A stretch of 64,000 nt of DNA from Serinus canaria (Eukaryota; Chordata; Aves; Passeriformes; Fringillidae), in contig NC_066338.1 of assembly GCF_022539315.1 (NCBI RefSeq), forward strand, positions 2,046,001 through 2,110,000. Direction: 5' to 3'. The notes below the pieces were generated by a model. It had not been told where the DNA came from. It was given only the letters and a program-made list of their open reading frames with translations, and searched no databases. Positions 1 to 13,279 of the stretch are shown here, piece after piece. Made by a program: the position numbers and the translations under genes. Numbering within the stretch: position 1 is the first letter of the stretch; every line of letters begins with the position of its first letter.

Positions 1-719
1 ACGGTTTAGACCTGGTGTCAGACGCAGAAGGCGGAGTACACCTGGCATCCGCTGCAGCGGCCGGGGTAGGGTTGGTGTCCGCCGCAGAACACGGGGTAGA
101 CCTGATGTCAGCCGCTGCAAAGGGGGTAAAGGTGGTGAACGCTGTGGAAGACAAGTAGACCAGGGGTCCGACGACGAAGACGGGGTAGACCTGCTGTCTG
201 CCACGGAGGACAGGGTAGACCTGGTGCCCGCTGCGGAAGATGGTGTAGACCTGGCGTCTGCCGCGGTGGATGGGGTAGACCAGGTGTGCGCCGCGGCGGA
301 TGGGGTAGACCTGGTGTCCTCCGCGGACGACGGGGTAGACCCGGTGTCCGCCGCGGATGACGGGTAGACCTAAGGTCTGCCGTGGTGGCCAGGGTAGACC
401 TGGTGTCCGCCGCGGAAGACGGGGTAGACCTGGTGTCCAATGAGGCGCCCAGGATAGACCTGGATTCTGCCGCGGAAGACGGGGTAGACCTGGTTTCCGC
501 CGTGGAAGACGGGGTAGACCTGGTGTCCTCCGCGGACAATGGGGTAGACCTGGTGTCTGCCGCAGCGGCCGCCGTAGACCTGTTTTCCGAGCAAAAGACG
601 GGGTAGACCTGGTGTCCGATGTGGCAGCCCAGGAAGACTTGGTTTCCACCGTGAAAGAGGGGGTGTACCTGGTGTCTTCTGCGGAAGACGGGGTGTACCT
701 GGCGTCGGCCGTGAAAGAA
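1..719 (+). repeat. 30-bp GC-rich minisatellite array, forward orientation
   Basis: Tandem units of 30 bp share the core GGGGTAGACCTGGTGTCC followed by a variable GCCGCGGAAGAC-type half. Units are imperfect, differing mainly at CpG positions and in the second half. The array runs from the window edge into an assembly gap, so its true length is unknown. Open frames crossing it arise because the unit is a multiple of three and are not taken as genes. Confidence 0.95.
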
Positions 720-1219
720 NNNNNNNNNNNNNNNNNNNNNNNNNNNNNNNNNNNNNNNNNNNNNNNNNNNNNNNNNNNNNNNNNNNNNNNNNNNNNNNNN
801 NNNNNNNNNNNNNNNNNNNNNNNNNNNNNNNNNNNNNNNNNNNNNNNNNNNNNNNNNNNNNNNNNNNNNNNNNNNNNNNNNNNNNNNNNNNNNNNNNNNN
901 NNNNNNNNNNNNNNNNNNNNNNNNNNNNNNNNNNNNNNNNNNNNNNNNNNNNNNNNNNNNNNNNNNNNNNNNNNNNNNNNNNNNNNNNNNNNNNNNNNNN
1001 NNNNNNNNNNNNNNNNNNNNNNNNNNNNNNNNNNNNNNNNNNNNNNNNNNNNNNNNNNNNNNNNNNNNNNNNNNNNNNNNNNNNNNNNNNNNNNNNNNNN
1101 NNNNNNNNNNNNNNNNNNNNNNNNNNNNNNNNNNNNNNNNNNNNNNNNNNNNNNNNNNNNNNNNNNNNNNNNNNNNNNNNNNNNNNNNNNNNNNNNNNNN
1201 NNNNNNNNNNNNNNNNNNN
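720..1219. other. Assembly gap (500 N)
   Basis: Exactly 500 undetermined bases, the usual placeholder for a gap of unknown size. It separates the forward 30-bp array from the 75-bp array, so the real junction between the two families is not visible here. Confidence 0.99.
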
Positions 1220-4200
1220 AGTTCCATGAGATACCATGGGGTAACAATGTTCTCCAGTGTTTCATCAGGCTTGCCTCTGTCACCATGGCCACCTGGTTCT
1301 ATGAGACTCCACTGGGGAACAATGTTATCCAGTGTTCCATTAGCCCGGCTCTGTCACCATGGCCACATTTTTCTATCAGAATCTATGGGGAAACTATGTC
1401 GTAGAATTTTCCATCAAGACATGCTCTGTAACCATTTCACCTGTTTCCATGAGATTCCATGGGGTAACAATGCTCTCCAGTGTTCCATCAGGCCCTCCTC
1501 TGTCTCAATGGATGCCTGGTTCCATAAGATTCCATGGGGTAACAATGTTCTCCAGTGTTCCATTAGGCCTGTCTCTGTCACCATGGAAACCTGGTTCCAT
1601 CACAATCCATGGGGTAAAAATGTTCTCCAGTGTTACATTAGAATGGCTCTGTCACCATCGACACGTGTTTCCATGAGATTCCATGGCGTAACAATGTCCT
1701 CCATTGTTCCATCAAGCCCAGCTCTGTCACCATGTAGACCTATTTCCATGAGATTCCATGGGGTAACAATGTTCACCAGTGTTCCATTACCCAATTTTAT
1801 CTCCATGGACACCTATTTCCGTGATATTCCCCTGGGGAGCAATGTTCTCCAGTGTTCCATCAGGCCTGGCTCGGAAACCATGGACACCTGGTTCCATGAC
1901 ATTCCATGGGGTAACAATGTTCTCCAGTGTTCCATTAGGCCTGTCTCTGTCACCATGGAAACCTGGTTCTATGAGATCCCATGGGGTAAAAATGTTCTCC
2001 AGTGTTCCATCAGGCCTGGATCTTTCAGCATGGACACCTGATTCCATCAGATTCCTTAGTGTAACAATGTTCTCCAGTGTTCCATCAGGCCCAGCTCTGT
2101 CACCATGGACACCTGGTTCCATGATATTCCATGGGGTCACAATGTTCTCCAGTGTTTCATCAGGCCTGGATCTGTCACCATGGATACCTGGTTCCATGAT
2201 ATTCCATGGGGTCACAATGTTCTCCAATGCTTCATCAGGCCTGGATCTGTCACCATGGAAACCTGGTTCTATGAGATCCCATGGGGTAAAAATGTTCTCC
2301 AGTGTTCCATCAGGCCTGGATGACCTGGTTACCATGGCACAGCAGCCTGGGTTTCCATGGACAGGTTCCATGAGCAGGTAACAATGAACTCCAGTGTTCC
2401 ATCAGGCCCGAATCTGTCCCCATGGACACGTGGTTCCATGAGATTCCATGGGGTAACATTGTTCTCCCGTGTTCCATCCGGCCCAGCTCTGGAACCATGG
2501 ACACCGTGTTGCTTGAGATTCCATGGGGTAAGAATGTTCCCCAGTGTTTCATCAGACGTGGCTCTGTCACCATGGACACATGTTTCCATCAGATTCAAAG
2601 GCGTAAAAATGTTCTACAGTGTTCCTTCAGACCCAGCTCTGTCACCATGGACCTGTTTGCATGAGATTCCATGGGGTAATAATTTTCTCCAGTGTTTCAT
2701 CAGACCCAGCTCTGTCACCATGGACGCCTGGTTCCATGAGATTCTGGTAGGTAGCAATGTTCTATAGTGTTATATCAGGCTTGCCTCTGTCATCAGGGAC
2801 ACCTAATTCTATTATATTCCTCTGGGTAGAAATGTTCTCCAGTGTTCCATCAGGCCTGGCTCGGAAACCATGGACACCTGGTTCCATGACATTCCATGGG
2901 GTAACAATGTTCTCCAGTATTCCATCAGGCGCGCCTCTGTCACCATAGAAACCTGGTTCCATCCGATTCCATGACGTAAAAATGTTCTCCAGTGTTCCAT
3001 CAGGCCTGGATCTTTCAGATTGGACACCTGATTCCATCAGATTCCTTAGTGTAACGATGTTCTAAAGTGTTCCATCAGGCCCAGCTCTCTCACCATAAAC
3101 ACCTGGTTCCATGAGATTCCCCTGGGTAACAATGTTCTCCAGTGTTCCATCAGGCCCAGCTCTCACAGGAGAGACACCTGGTTCCATGAGATACCATGGC
3201 GTAACAATGTTCTCCAGTTTTCCATCAGGCCCAGATCTGTCACCATGGTTACCTGGTTCCATGACATTCCCCTAGGTAACAATATTCTCAAGTGTTGCAT
3301 CAGGCCTGACTAAGTCACCATGGAAACGAAGTTCCATGATATTCCATGGGGTCACAATGTTCTCCAGTGCTTCATCAGGCCTGGATCTGTCACCATGGAA
3401 ACCTGGTTCTATGAGATCCCATGGGGTAAAAATGTTCTCCAGTGTTCCATCAGGCCTGGATCTTTCAGCATGGACACCTGATTCCATCAGATTCCTTAGT
3501 GTAACAATGTTCTCCAGTGTTCCATCAGGCCCAGCTCTGTCACCATGGACACCTGGTTCCATGATATTCCATGGGGTCACAATGTTCTCCAGTGTTTCAT
3601 CAGGCCTGGATCTGTCACCATGGATACCTGGTTCCATGATATTCCATGGGGTCACAATGTTCTCCAATGCTTCATCAGGCCTGGATCTGTCACCATGGAA
3701 ACCTGGTTCTATGAGATCCCATGGGGTAAAAATGTTCTCCAGTGTTCCATCAGGCCTGGATCTGTCACCATGGACACCTGGTTCCATGAGATTCCATGGC
3801 GTAACAATGTTCTCCAGTGTTCCATTAGCCGGGTTCTTTCTCCATGGACACATGGTTCCATGAGATTCCATGGCGTAACAATGAACTCCAGTGTTCCATC
3901 AGGCCCGAATCTGTCCCCATGGACACGTGGTTCCATGAGATTCCATGGGGTAACATTATTCTCCCGTGTTCCATCCGGCCCAGCTCTGGAACCATGGACA
4001 CCGTGTTGCTTGAGATTCCATGGGGTAAGAATGTTCCCCAGTGTTTCATCAGACGTGGCTCTGTCACCATGGACACATGTTTCCATCAGATTCAAAGGCG
4101 TAAAAATGTTCTACAGTGTTCCTTCAGACCCAGCTCTGTCACCATGGACCTGTTTGCATGAGATTCCATGGGGTAATAATTTTCTCCAGTGTTTCATCAG

Positions 4201-7200
4201 ACCCAGCTCTGTCACCATGGACGCCTGGTTCCATGAGATTCTGGTAGGTAGCAATGTTCTATAGTGTTATATCAGGCCTGCCTCTGTCATCAGGGACACC
4301 TAATTCTATTATATTCCTCTGGGTAGAAATGTTCTCCAGTGTTCCATCAGGCCTGGCTCGGAAACCATGGACACCTGGTTCCATGACATTCCATGGGGTA
4401 ACAATGTTCTCCAGTATTCCATCAGGCGCGCCTCTGTCACCATAGAAACCTGGTTCCATCCGATTCCATGACGTAAAAATGTTCTCCAGTGTTCCATCAG
4501 GACTGGATCTTTCAGATTGGACACCTGATTCCATCAGATTCCTTAGTGTAACGATGTTCTAAAGTGTTCCATCAGGCCCAGCTCTCTCACCATAAACACC
4601 TTGTTCCATGAGATTCCATGGGGTAACAGTTTTCTCCAGTGTTCCATCAGGCCCAGATTGTCACCATGGACACCTGGTTCCATGAGATTCCTCTGGGTAA
4701 CAATGTTCTCCAGTGTTCCATCAGGCCCAGCTCTCACAGGAGAGACACCTGGTTCCATGAGATACCATGGCGTAACAATGTTCTCCAGTTTTCCATCAGG
4801 CCCAGATCTCTCACCATGGTTACCTGGTTCCATGACATTCCCCTAGGTAACAATATTCTCAAGTGTTGCATCAGGCCTGACTAAGTCACCATGGAAACGA
4901 AGTTCCATGATATTCCATGGGGTCACAATGTTCTCCAGTGCTTCATCAGGCCTGGATCTGTCACCATGGAAACCTGGTTCTATGAGATCCCATGGGGTAA
5001 AAATGTTCTCCAGTGTTCCATCAGGCCTGGATCTGTCACCATGGACACCTGGTTCCATGAGATTCCATGGCGTAACAATGTTCTCCAGTGTTCCATTAGC
5101 CGGGTTCTGTCTCCATGGACACATGGTTCCATGAGATTCCATGGCGTAACAATGAACTCCAGTGTTCCATCAGGCCTGTATCTGTCCCCATGGACACGTG
5201 ATTCCATGAGATTCCATGGAGTAACATTGTTCTCCCGTGTTCCATCCGGCCAAGCTCTGTAACCATGGACACCTTGTTGCATGAGATTCCATGGGGTAAG
5301 AAGGTTCCCCAGTGTTTCATCAGACCTGGCTCTGTCACCATGGACACATGTTTCCATCAGATTCAATGGCGCAAAAATGTTCTACAGTGTTCCTTCAGAC
5401 CCAGCTCTGTCACCATGGACGCCTGGTTGCATGAGATTCCATGGGGTAAAAATTTTCTCCAGTTTCCATCAGACCCAGCTCTGTCACCATGGACGCCTGG
5501 TTCCATGAGATTCTAGAAGGTAGCAATGTTCTATAGTGTTATATCAGGCCTGCCTCTGTCATCAGGGACACCTAATTCTTTTATATTCCTCTGGGTAACA
5601 ATGCTGTCCAGTGTTCCATCAGGCCCAGGTCTGTCACCATGGACACCTGGTTCCATGAGATTCCACTGTGTAAAAATGTCCCCAGTGTTCCATCAGGCCT
5701 GGCTCTGTCAAAATGGACACCTTGTTCCATGAGATTCAATGGGGTAACAATTTTCTCTAGTATTCCATCAGGCCCAGCACTTTCAACATGATCGCTTGTT
5801 TCCATCTGATTCCATGGCGTAAAAATGTTCTCCAGTGTTCCATCAGGCCTGGATCTTTCAGCATGGACACCTGATTCCATCAGATTCCTTAGTGTAACAA
5901 TGTTCTCAAGTGTTCCATCAGGCCCAGCTCTCTCACCATAAACACCTGGTTCCATGAGATTCCATGGGGTCACAACGTTCTCCAGTGTTCCATCAGTCCC
6001 AGATCTGTCACCAGGGATGCCTGGTTCCATGAGATTCCAGGCGGTAAGAGTTTTCTCCAGTGTTCCATCAGTCCCAGCTCTGTCACCATGGACACCCGGT
6101 TCCATGAGATTCCAGTGACTAACAATGTTCTCCAGTGTTCCATCAGGTCCAGCTCTGTCACCATGGACACCTGGTTCCATGAGATTCCATGGGGTAACAA
6201 TGTTCTCCAGTGTTCCTTCAGGCCTGTCTCTGCAACAATGGACACCTGGTTGCTTGAGAGTCCCCTGGGAAACAATGTTCTCAAGTGTTCCATTAGCCCA
6301 GCTATTTCTCCATGGAGACCCGGTTCCAAGAGATTTCATGGGGTAACAATGTTCCCCAGTATTCCATCAGGCCCAGCTTTGTCACCATGGACATCTGGTT
6401 TCATCAGATTACATGGGGTAACAATATTCTCCAGTGTTCCATCTGGCCTGGCTCTGTTAAAATGGATACCTGGTTCCATGAGATTCCATGGGGTCACAAT
6501 GTTCTCCAATGTTCCATCAGGCCCTGCTCTGTCACCATGGAAACATGGTTCTATGAGATTCCAAGGGGTAAAAATGTTCTCCAGTGTTCCATCAAGCCTG
6601 GATCTTTCTGCATGAACACCTGATTCCCTCAGATTCCATGGGGTAACAATTTTCTCTAGTGTTCCATCAGGCCCAGCACTTTCACCATGGTCGCCTCTTT
6701 CCATGAGATTCAATGGGGTAACAATGTTCTCCACTATTCCATTATCCGGGCTCTGTCATCATGGACACCTGGTTCCATGAGATTCCATGCGGTAAAAATG
6801 TTCTCCCGAATTCCATCAGGCCGAGATCTGTTACCATGGACACCTGGTTCCATGAGATTCCATGGGGTAACACTGTTCTCCACTGTTCCATCAGGCCCAC
6901 ATCTCTCACCATAGACACCTAGTTCCATGAGATTCCATTGTGTAACAATGTTATACAGTGTTCCATCAGGCCCTGCTCTGTCACCATGGATACCTGGTTC
7001 CATGAGATTCCAGTAGGTAACAATGTTCTGGAGTGTTATATCAGGCCTGCCTCTTTCACCAGGGACACCTAATTCTATGACATTCCACTGGGTAACAAGG
7101 TTCTCCAGTGTTTCATTAGCCTGGATCTGACAAAATGCAGACCTGGTTCCATGAGATTCCTTGGGGTAAAAATGTTCTCCAGTGTTCCATAAGGCCCTGC

Positions 7201-10200
7201 TCTGTCACCATGGACACCTGGTTCTATGAGATTCCATAGAGTAAAAGTGTTCTCCAGTGTTTCATCAGGCCTGGCTATTTCAGAATGGACACCTGATTCC
7301 ATCAGATTCCATGAGGTAACAATGTTCTCCAGTGTTCCATCAGGCCCAGCCCTCTCACTATACACACCTGTTTCCATGAGATTCCATGGGGTAACAATGT
7401 TCTCCACTGTTCCATTAGCCGGGCTCTGTCACCATGGAGACCTGGTTCCATGAGATTCCTTGGGGTAACAATGTTCTCCAGTGTTCCATCAGGCCTGGAT
7501 CTGTCACCATGGACACCTGGTTCTATGAGATTCCATGGGGTAACAATATTCTCCAGTGTTCCATCAGGCCGGCCTCTGTCATCATGGACAACTGGTTCTA
7601 TGAGACTCCACTGGGGAACAATGTTCTCTAGTGTTCCATTTGCAAGAATCTTTCACCATGGACACCTTGTTCCATGAGATTTCTTTGGGTTATCAACGTT
7701 CCTCAATGTTCCATCAGGCGCAGATCTCTCACTATGAACACTGAGTTCCATGAGATTCCATGGGGTAACAATGTTCCCCAGTGTTCCATCAGGCCTTGCT
7801 CTGTCACTAGGGACACCTGGTTACATCAGATTCCATGGCGTAAAAATGTACTCCGGTGTTCCATCAAGTGCAAATCTGTCACCGTGGACCCCATGTTCCA
7901 TGAGATTCCATGGGGTAACAATGTTCTCCAGTGTTACATTAGGACTTCCTCTGTCACCATGGACACCTGGTTCTATGACATTCCACTGGGGAACAATGTT
8001 GTCAAGTGTTCCATCATGCCCTGCTCTCTCAACATAGAAACCTGTTTCCATGAGATTCCATGGGGTAAAAATGTTCTCCAGTGTTGCATCCGGCCCAACT
8101 GTGTCACCATGGACACCTATTTCCATGAGATTCCATGTGGTAACAATGTTCTCCAGTGTACCATCAGGCCTGGCTCTGCAACGATGGACACCTGGTTGCA
8201 TAGATTTTACTGGGGAACCATGTTCTCTGGTGTTCCATTACCCCAGCTCTCTCTCCATGGACACCTGGTTCCAAGAGATACCATGGGGTAACAATGTTCC
8301 CCAGTATTCCATCAGGCCCAGCTTTGTCACCATGGACATCTGGTTTCATCAGATTACATGGCGTAACAATATTCCCCAGTGTTCCATCTGGCCTGGCTCT
8401 GTCACCATGGATACCTCGTTCCATGAGATTCCTTGGGGTAGCAGTGTTCTCCAGTGTTCCATCAGGCCCAGCTCTGTCACCATGGAAACCTGGTTCTATG
8501 AGATTCCATGGGGTAAAAATGTTCTCCAGTGTTACATTAGGACTTCCTCTGTCACCATGGACACCTGGTTCTATGACATTCCACTGGGGAACAATGTTGT
8601 CAAGTGTTCCATCATGCCCTGCTCTCTCAACATAGAAACCTGTTTCCATGAGATTCCATGTGGTAACAATGTTCTCCAGTGTTGCTTCCGCCGCCCTCTG
8701 TCACCATGGACACCTTGTTTCATCTGATTCCATGGGGTAAAAATATTCTCCAGTGTTCCATCAGGCCTGGCTCTCTCACCATGGACACCTGGATCCTTGA
8801 GATTCCAGTGGGAAACAATATTAACCAGTGTTACATCAGTCCTGCCTCAGTCACCATGGACATGTGGTTCTATGGGATTTCACTGGGGAAAAATGTTCTC
8901 CATTGTTTCATCAGCCCTGTCTCTCTCTCCATGGACACCTGGTTCCATCAGATTCCATGGGGTAACAATATTCTACAGTGTTCCATCTGGCTCAGCTCTC
9001 TCACCATAGGGAGCTGGTTCCATCAGATTCCATGGGGTAACAATGCTCTCCAGTGTTCCATCAGACCCAGGTCTCTCACGAGAGACACCTGGTTCCATGA
9101 GATTCCATGGGGTAACAATGTTCTCCAGTGATCCCTCATGCCCAGCTCTGTCACCATGGACAGCTGGTTCCATGAGATTCCAGTGTGTAACAATGTTCTC
9201 CAGTATTCCATTTGCCCGTCTCTGTCAACATGGACAGCTGGTCCCATCAGATTCCATGGGGTAAAAATGTTCTCAAGTGTTCCATGAGGCCCGGCTCTGT
9301 CACCATGGACACCTGGTTACATGAGATTCCATGGGGTAACACTGTTCTCCAGTGTTCCTTTAGCCCGGCTCTGTCACCATGTCCAAATTTTTCAATGAGA
9401 TTCCATGGGGTAACAATGTCCTCCAGTTTTCCATCAGGCCCAGCTCTGTCACCATAGTTACCTGGTTCCATGAGATTCCATGGGGCAACAATGTTCTCCA
9501 GTGTTCCATCAGGCCCCATTCTTTCACTATGTTCACCTGGTTCTATGAGATTCCACTGGATAACAATGTCCTCCAGCCTTACATTAGGCTTTCATGTGTC
9601 ACCAGGGACAACTGGTACTATGAGGTTCCACTGGGGAACAATGTTCTTTAGTTTTCCATCAGGCCCTCATCTGTCACCACAGACGCCTGGTTCTATGAGA
9701 TTCCGAGGGGTAACTATGTTCTACAGTGTTCCATCAGGCCCAGATCTGTCACCATGGACGCCTGGATCCATGAGATTAAATGGAGTAACAATGTTCTCCA
9801 GTGTTCCATCAGGCCCACCTCTGTCACCATGGTTACCTGGTTACATGAGATTCCGAGGGGTAACAATGGTATCCAGTGTTCCACCAGGCCCTGTTCTGTC
9901 ACCATGGAAAGCTGGTTCCATGAGATTCCATGGGGTAACAATGTTTTCCAGTGTTCCCTCAGGCCCAGCTCAGTTACCTGGACACCTGGTTCCATTCGAT
10001 TCCATGGGGTAACAATGTTCTCAGGAGTTCCATTATTCCCGGCAATGTCACCATGGACACCTGGTTCCATGAGATTCCATGATGTAACAGTGTTCTCCAG
10101 TTTTCCATCAGGCCCCATTCTGTCGCCATACTCACCCGTTTCCATGAGATTCCATGGGATAAAAATGTTCTCCAGTGTTCCATCAGGTCCGGCTCTGTCA

Positions 10201-10482
10201 CCATGGACACCTGGTTCCATAATATTTCACTGTGCAATAATGTTCTCCTGTGTTCCATTAGCACGGCCCTGTCACCATGGAGACCTGGTTCCATGAGATT
10301 CCATGGGGCAACAATGTTCTCCAGTGTTCCATCAGGCCCAAATCTGTAACCATGGACACCTCGTTCCTTGAGATTCCTGTGGGTAACAATTTTCTGCAGT
10401 GTTCCATCAGGCCCGGCTCTTTCACCATGGACAACAGGTTCTATGAGATTCCATGGGATAACAATATTCTCCAGTGTTCCAT
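1220..10482 (+). repeat. 75-bp minisatellite array
   Basis: About 120 tandem units of 75 bp. Landmarks within each unit, in order, are GTTCCATGAGATTCCATGGG, GTAACAATGTTCTCCAGTG, TTCCATCAGGCCCAGCTC and TGTCACCATGGACACCTG. Single-unit variants and small indels occur throughout. The array begins at the gap edge and ends abruptly at about 10482, where 30-bp units begin. Frames through it encode 25-residue repeats in several phases and on both strands, which argues against coding function. The family is not one I recognise by name. Confidence 0.95.
2389..5600 (+). repeat. Higher-order repeat within the 75-bp array (two copies plus a partial third)
   Basis: The segment starting at the variant AACAATGAACTCCAGTG (about 2389) recurs at about 3886 and 5149. 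Rare variants recur with the same spacing: the GTTCTATAGTGTTATATCAG unit lies near 2758, 4255 and 5528. The first interval is 1,497 bp, about 20 units. The second copy gains one unit near 4610 and lacks about four units near 5030. This pattern is expected from unequal exchange or segmental tandem duplication after the monomers had diverged. Confidence 0.85.
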
Positions 10483-12231
10483 GTCCACCGCTTTTTTGCA
10501 GCGGACCCCAGGTCTACCCCGGTTGCTGCCGTGGACACCAGGTCTTCCACATTATCCCTGTTTGTTCTGGGGACACCAGGTCTACCCCGTCACCCGTGGA
10601 GGACATGAGGTCTACCCGTCTATCGCGGCGGAGACCATGTCTACCTCGTCTTTCACAGCGGACACCATGTCTACCCCGGCCGCCACGGCAAACACCATGT
10701 CTACCCCGTTTGCTGCGACGGACACCAAGTCTACACTGCCTTCTGCTTCTGACACGAGGTCTTCCCCGTCTACGCCGGCGGTCACCAGGTCTACTCCTGC
10801 CTCCACGGCAGACACCGCCTCTTCTTTGTTTGCCGCGGAGGACACCACATCTTCCCCGTCTTTAGCGGCAGACACCAGGTGTAACCCGTCTTTCACGGCG
10901 AACACCATGTCTACCCCGGCCGTCGCCGCAAACACCATGTCTACCCCGTTTGCTGCGACAGACACCAAGTCTACACCGCCTTCTACTGCTGACACGAGGT
11001 CTTCCCTGTTCTTCGGCCGCAGTCACCAGGTCTAATCCTGCCGCCACGGCAGACACCGCCTCGACATTGTTTGCCGCTGAGGACACCAGGTCTTCCCCGT
11101 CTTGCGCGGCGGACACCAGGTGTAACCCGTCTTCCGCGGCGGACACCAGATGTGCCCCGGCCGCCGCGGTGGACACCAGGTCTACCCCATGTTCCGCGGC
11201 GGACACCAGGTCTAACCCGTCATCAGCGGCGAACACCAAGTCTACCCCGTTTGCGCGGCTGACACCAGGTCTACCGGTCTACCGCGGCCGAGACCAGGTC
11301 TACCCTGACTTCCGCGGCGGACACCATGTTCCCCGTTTGCCGCGACGCACAACAGATCTATCCTGTCATCCGCGATGGACACCATGTCTACCCCATCATC
11401 CACGTCGGACACCAGGTGTACCCGTCTTCCGCGGCGGACACCATGCCTACCCCGTCTTCCGCGGCGGTCACCAGGTCTACCCCGTCATCCGCGGGGGACA
11501 CCAGGTGTACTCCGGCGGCCGCGGCGGACACCAGGTCAACCCTGTCTTCCGCGGCGGACAGCAGGCCTACCCGGTTTGCCGCGGGCACACCAGATCTACC
11601 CTGTTTGTTCTGGGGACACCAGGTCTACCCTGTCTTCCGCGCGGACACAAGGTCTACCCGTCTACTGCAGCGGATACCAGGTCTACGCCATCTTCCGCGA
11701 CGGACACCATGTCTACCTTGTTTGCCACGCCACACAACAGACTTATCCCGTCTTCCGTGGTGGACACCAGGTCTACAGCGTTTGATGCATAGGACACCTG
11801 GTCTACCCCGTCGTCCGCGGCGGACACCAGGTCTACCCCGTCTTTTGCCGCGGACACCAGGTCTACTCTGCCTGCTCGGGCAAACACCAGGTCTACCCCG
11901 TTTGCTGCGTTGGACACCAAGTCTACACCGCCTTCTGCTGCTGACACGAGGTCTTCCCTGTCTACGCCGGTGGTCACCAGGTCTACTCCTGCCGCCACGG
12001 CAGACACTGCCTCTACATTGTTTGCCGCGGAGTATACCAGGTCTTCCCCGTCTTGCGCGGCGGACACCAGGTGTAACCCGTCTTCCGCGGTGAATACCAG
12101 GTGTGCCCCGGCCGCTGAGGCGGACACCATGTCTACCCCCTTTGCCACGCCGCACAACAGATCTACCACGTATTCCGCGGCGGACACCAAGTCAACCCTG
12201 TTAGCCGCGGCGGACACCAGGTCAAACCCGT
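10483..12231 (-). repeat. 30-bp minisatellite array, reverse orientation
   Basis: Same 30-bp family as 1-719 but reading as its complement, with core GGACACCAGGTCTACCCC. It begins at a sharp junction with the 75-bp array after a short irregular stretch containing a T6 run (10492-10497) and ends at the ERV-L insertion. Multi-unit blocks recur, for example the segment with TTGCTGCGACGGACACCAAG at about 10710 and a close relative at about 10950. Confidence 0.95.
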
Positions 12232-12736
12232 TGTCGTGGGGTGACAGCCTTTATTCCAGTATCTTGTGTTGTGACTGGCATGTGCGCCTTTCTTCCCCCC
12301 CCCCCGCCCCCCCGGCCATCTTGCCGCGGCGGGGCGGGGGGGGGGGGGGTTGAGGGTGACCGGGCACCTTGGCTTTGGCTTAGCTTGCTGGCTGCTGCTG
12401 CTTTTGCTTGCTTGCTTTTTGCGCTCTTCTTTTTTTTCTTCCCACTTTCTTACCCTCCCCTGAAGATACGGTACTGGCTCCAGACCTGACCTGGGACGTC
12501 CAGGACCCCCAGGAGTCTGCAAGAGACGCTCAGCACCCTCCACAACACTGCCTGGTTTTTTTCTTTTCTTGTGTTGGGGAGTGTTCCTTTGTTACTTGTT
12601 ATTAAATAGGTTTTATTCCACTTTGCTCCTCCGAGGAATTCCTTCCCGAACACGGTATTGGGGGAGGGGTGGTTGGAGGTTTGTTTTAGGGGACTCCCTT
12701 TCGGAGATTTCCCCTAATTTGTCCTAAACCAGGACA
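12232..12736 (+). repeat. 5' LTR of the ERV-L provirus
   Basis: Begins TGTCGTGGGGTGACAGCC and ends CCTAAACCAGGACA, the canonical TG...CA. It holds C-rich and G-rich homopolymer blocks near 12296-12350 that could pair, and a possible poly(A) signal ATTAAA near 12600 (TTATTAAATAGG). The boundaries are fixed by the matching 3' copy and by the CCCGT target duplication. Confidence 0.93.
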
Positions 12737-13279
12737 GTTAACTTCTTGGTGCGTTGGCTGGGAAACGGAGGCCAAAGACAGTGGAAAAAAACCTATAACA
12801 ATAATATTTTTGGTTCTGGTTGTTTCGTGGGCATATTGGTAATTCATAATGTCATTTGGGGGGAAAGCCTGCCGGTATTTCTGATCCTTAGGGGTTTTTG
12901 AAGTTTTATTACCTTTGTGGTCCCTAGGGTTATTTCCTTACCCAAAAATAGCTCTGGTGTTATCCCTAATAAGTTATTTTTGTAGCTGGGGGGCATTAAC
13001 CAGAATAGTCATTGGGCTGGCCTTATGTGTGATGATTTGTCGGGGGTTTAGAATGCTGGACTTTGTTCCAGGAATGTATAAATTGTTGTCCTGGTTGTGT
13101 GCTCAGTTTGTTTGGGGAGAAGAAGAAGAAGGGGCTTTTCAGCTTTCGTCTTCCTTCTTCTCCCCCGAATTGTTGACATCTCTATTAAAAAATATTGAAT
13201 TTCCCCTGAGTTTAAAAGAAATCATCTTCTGGCATTTAATTTACTAAGCCTTTTCTATACTGTCTGGAGTGTATATAAA
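12737..13279 (+). other. 5' untranslated leader of the ERV-L provirus
   Basis: 543 bp between the LTR and the gag ATG. It contains the primer-binding site. A hydrophobic open frame spans 12915-13247 but has no ATG near its start and no recognisable relatives, so I do not call it a gene. The packaging signal presumably lies here but cannot be seen directly. Confidence 0.8.
12747..12764 (+). promoter_or_regulatory. Primer-binding site, tRNA-Gly-like
   Basis: TGGTGCGTTGGCTGGGAA lies 10 nt after the 5' LTR. It is complementary, with one mismatch by my recollection, to the 3' end of a vertebrate tRNA-Gly (CCC/TCC isoacceptor). The tRNA identity comes from memory, not alignment. Confidence 0.6.

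Noticed and set aside
1226..2381. 25-residue repeat frames in the 75-bp array as a repeat protein
   Set aside because: Several phases and both strands are open at once, and indels switch phase between units without any sign of frame conservation.
10483..12231. CRISPR array
   Set aside because: Units are contiguous tandem repeats without unique spacers, and the setting is a vertebrate genome.
12915..13247. 110-codon hydrophobic frame in the ERV-L leader
   Set aside because: It has no ATG near its start, no recognised homology and lies in a retroviral leader.
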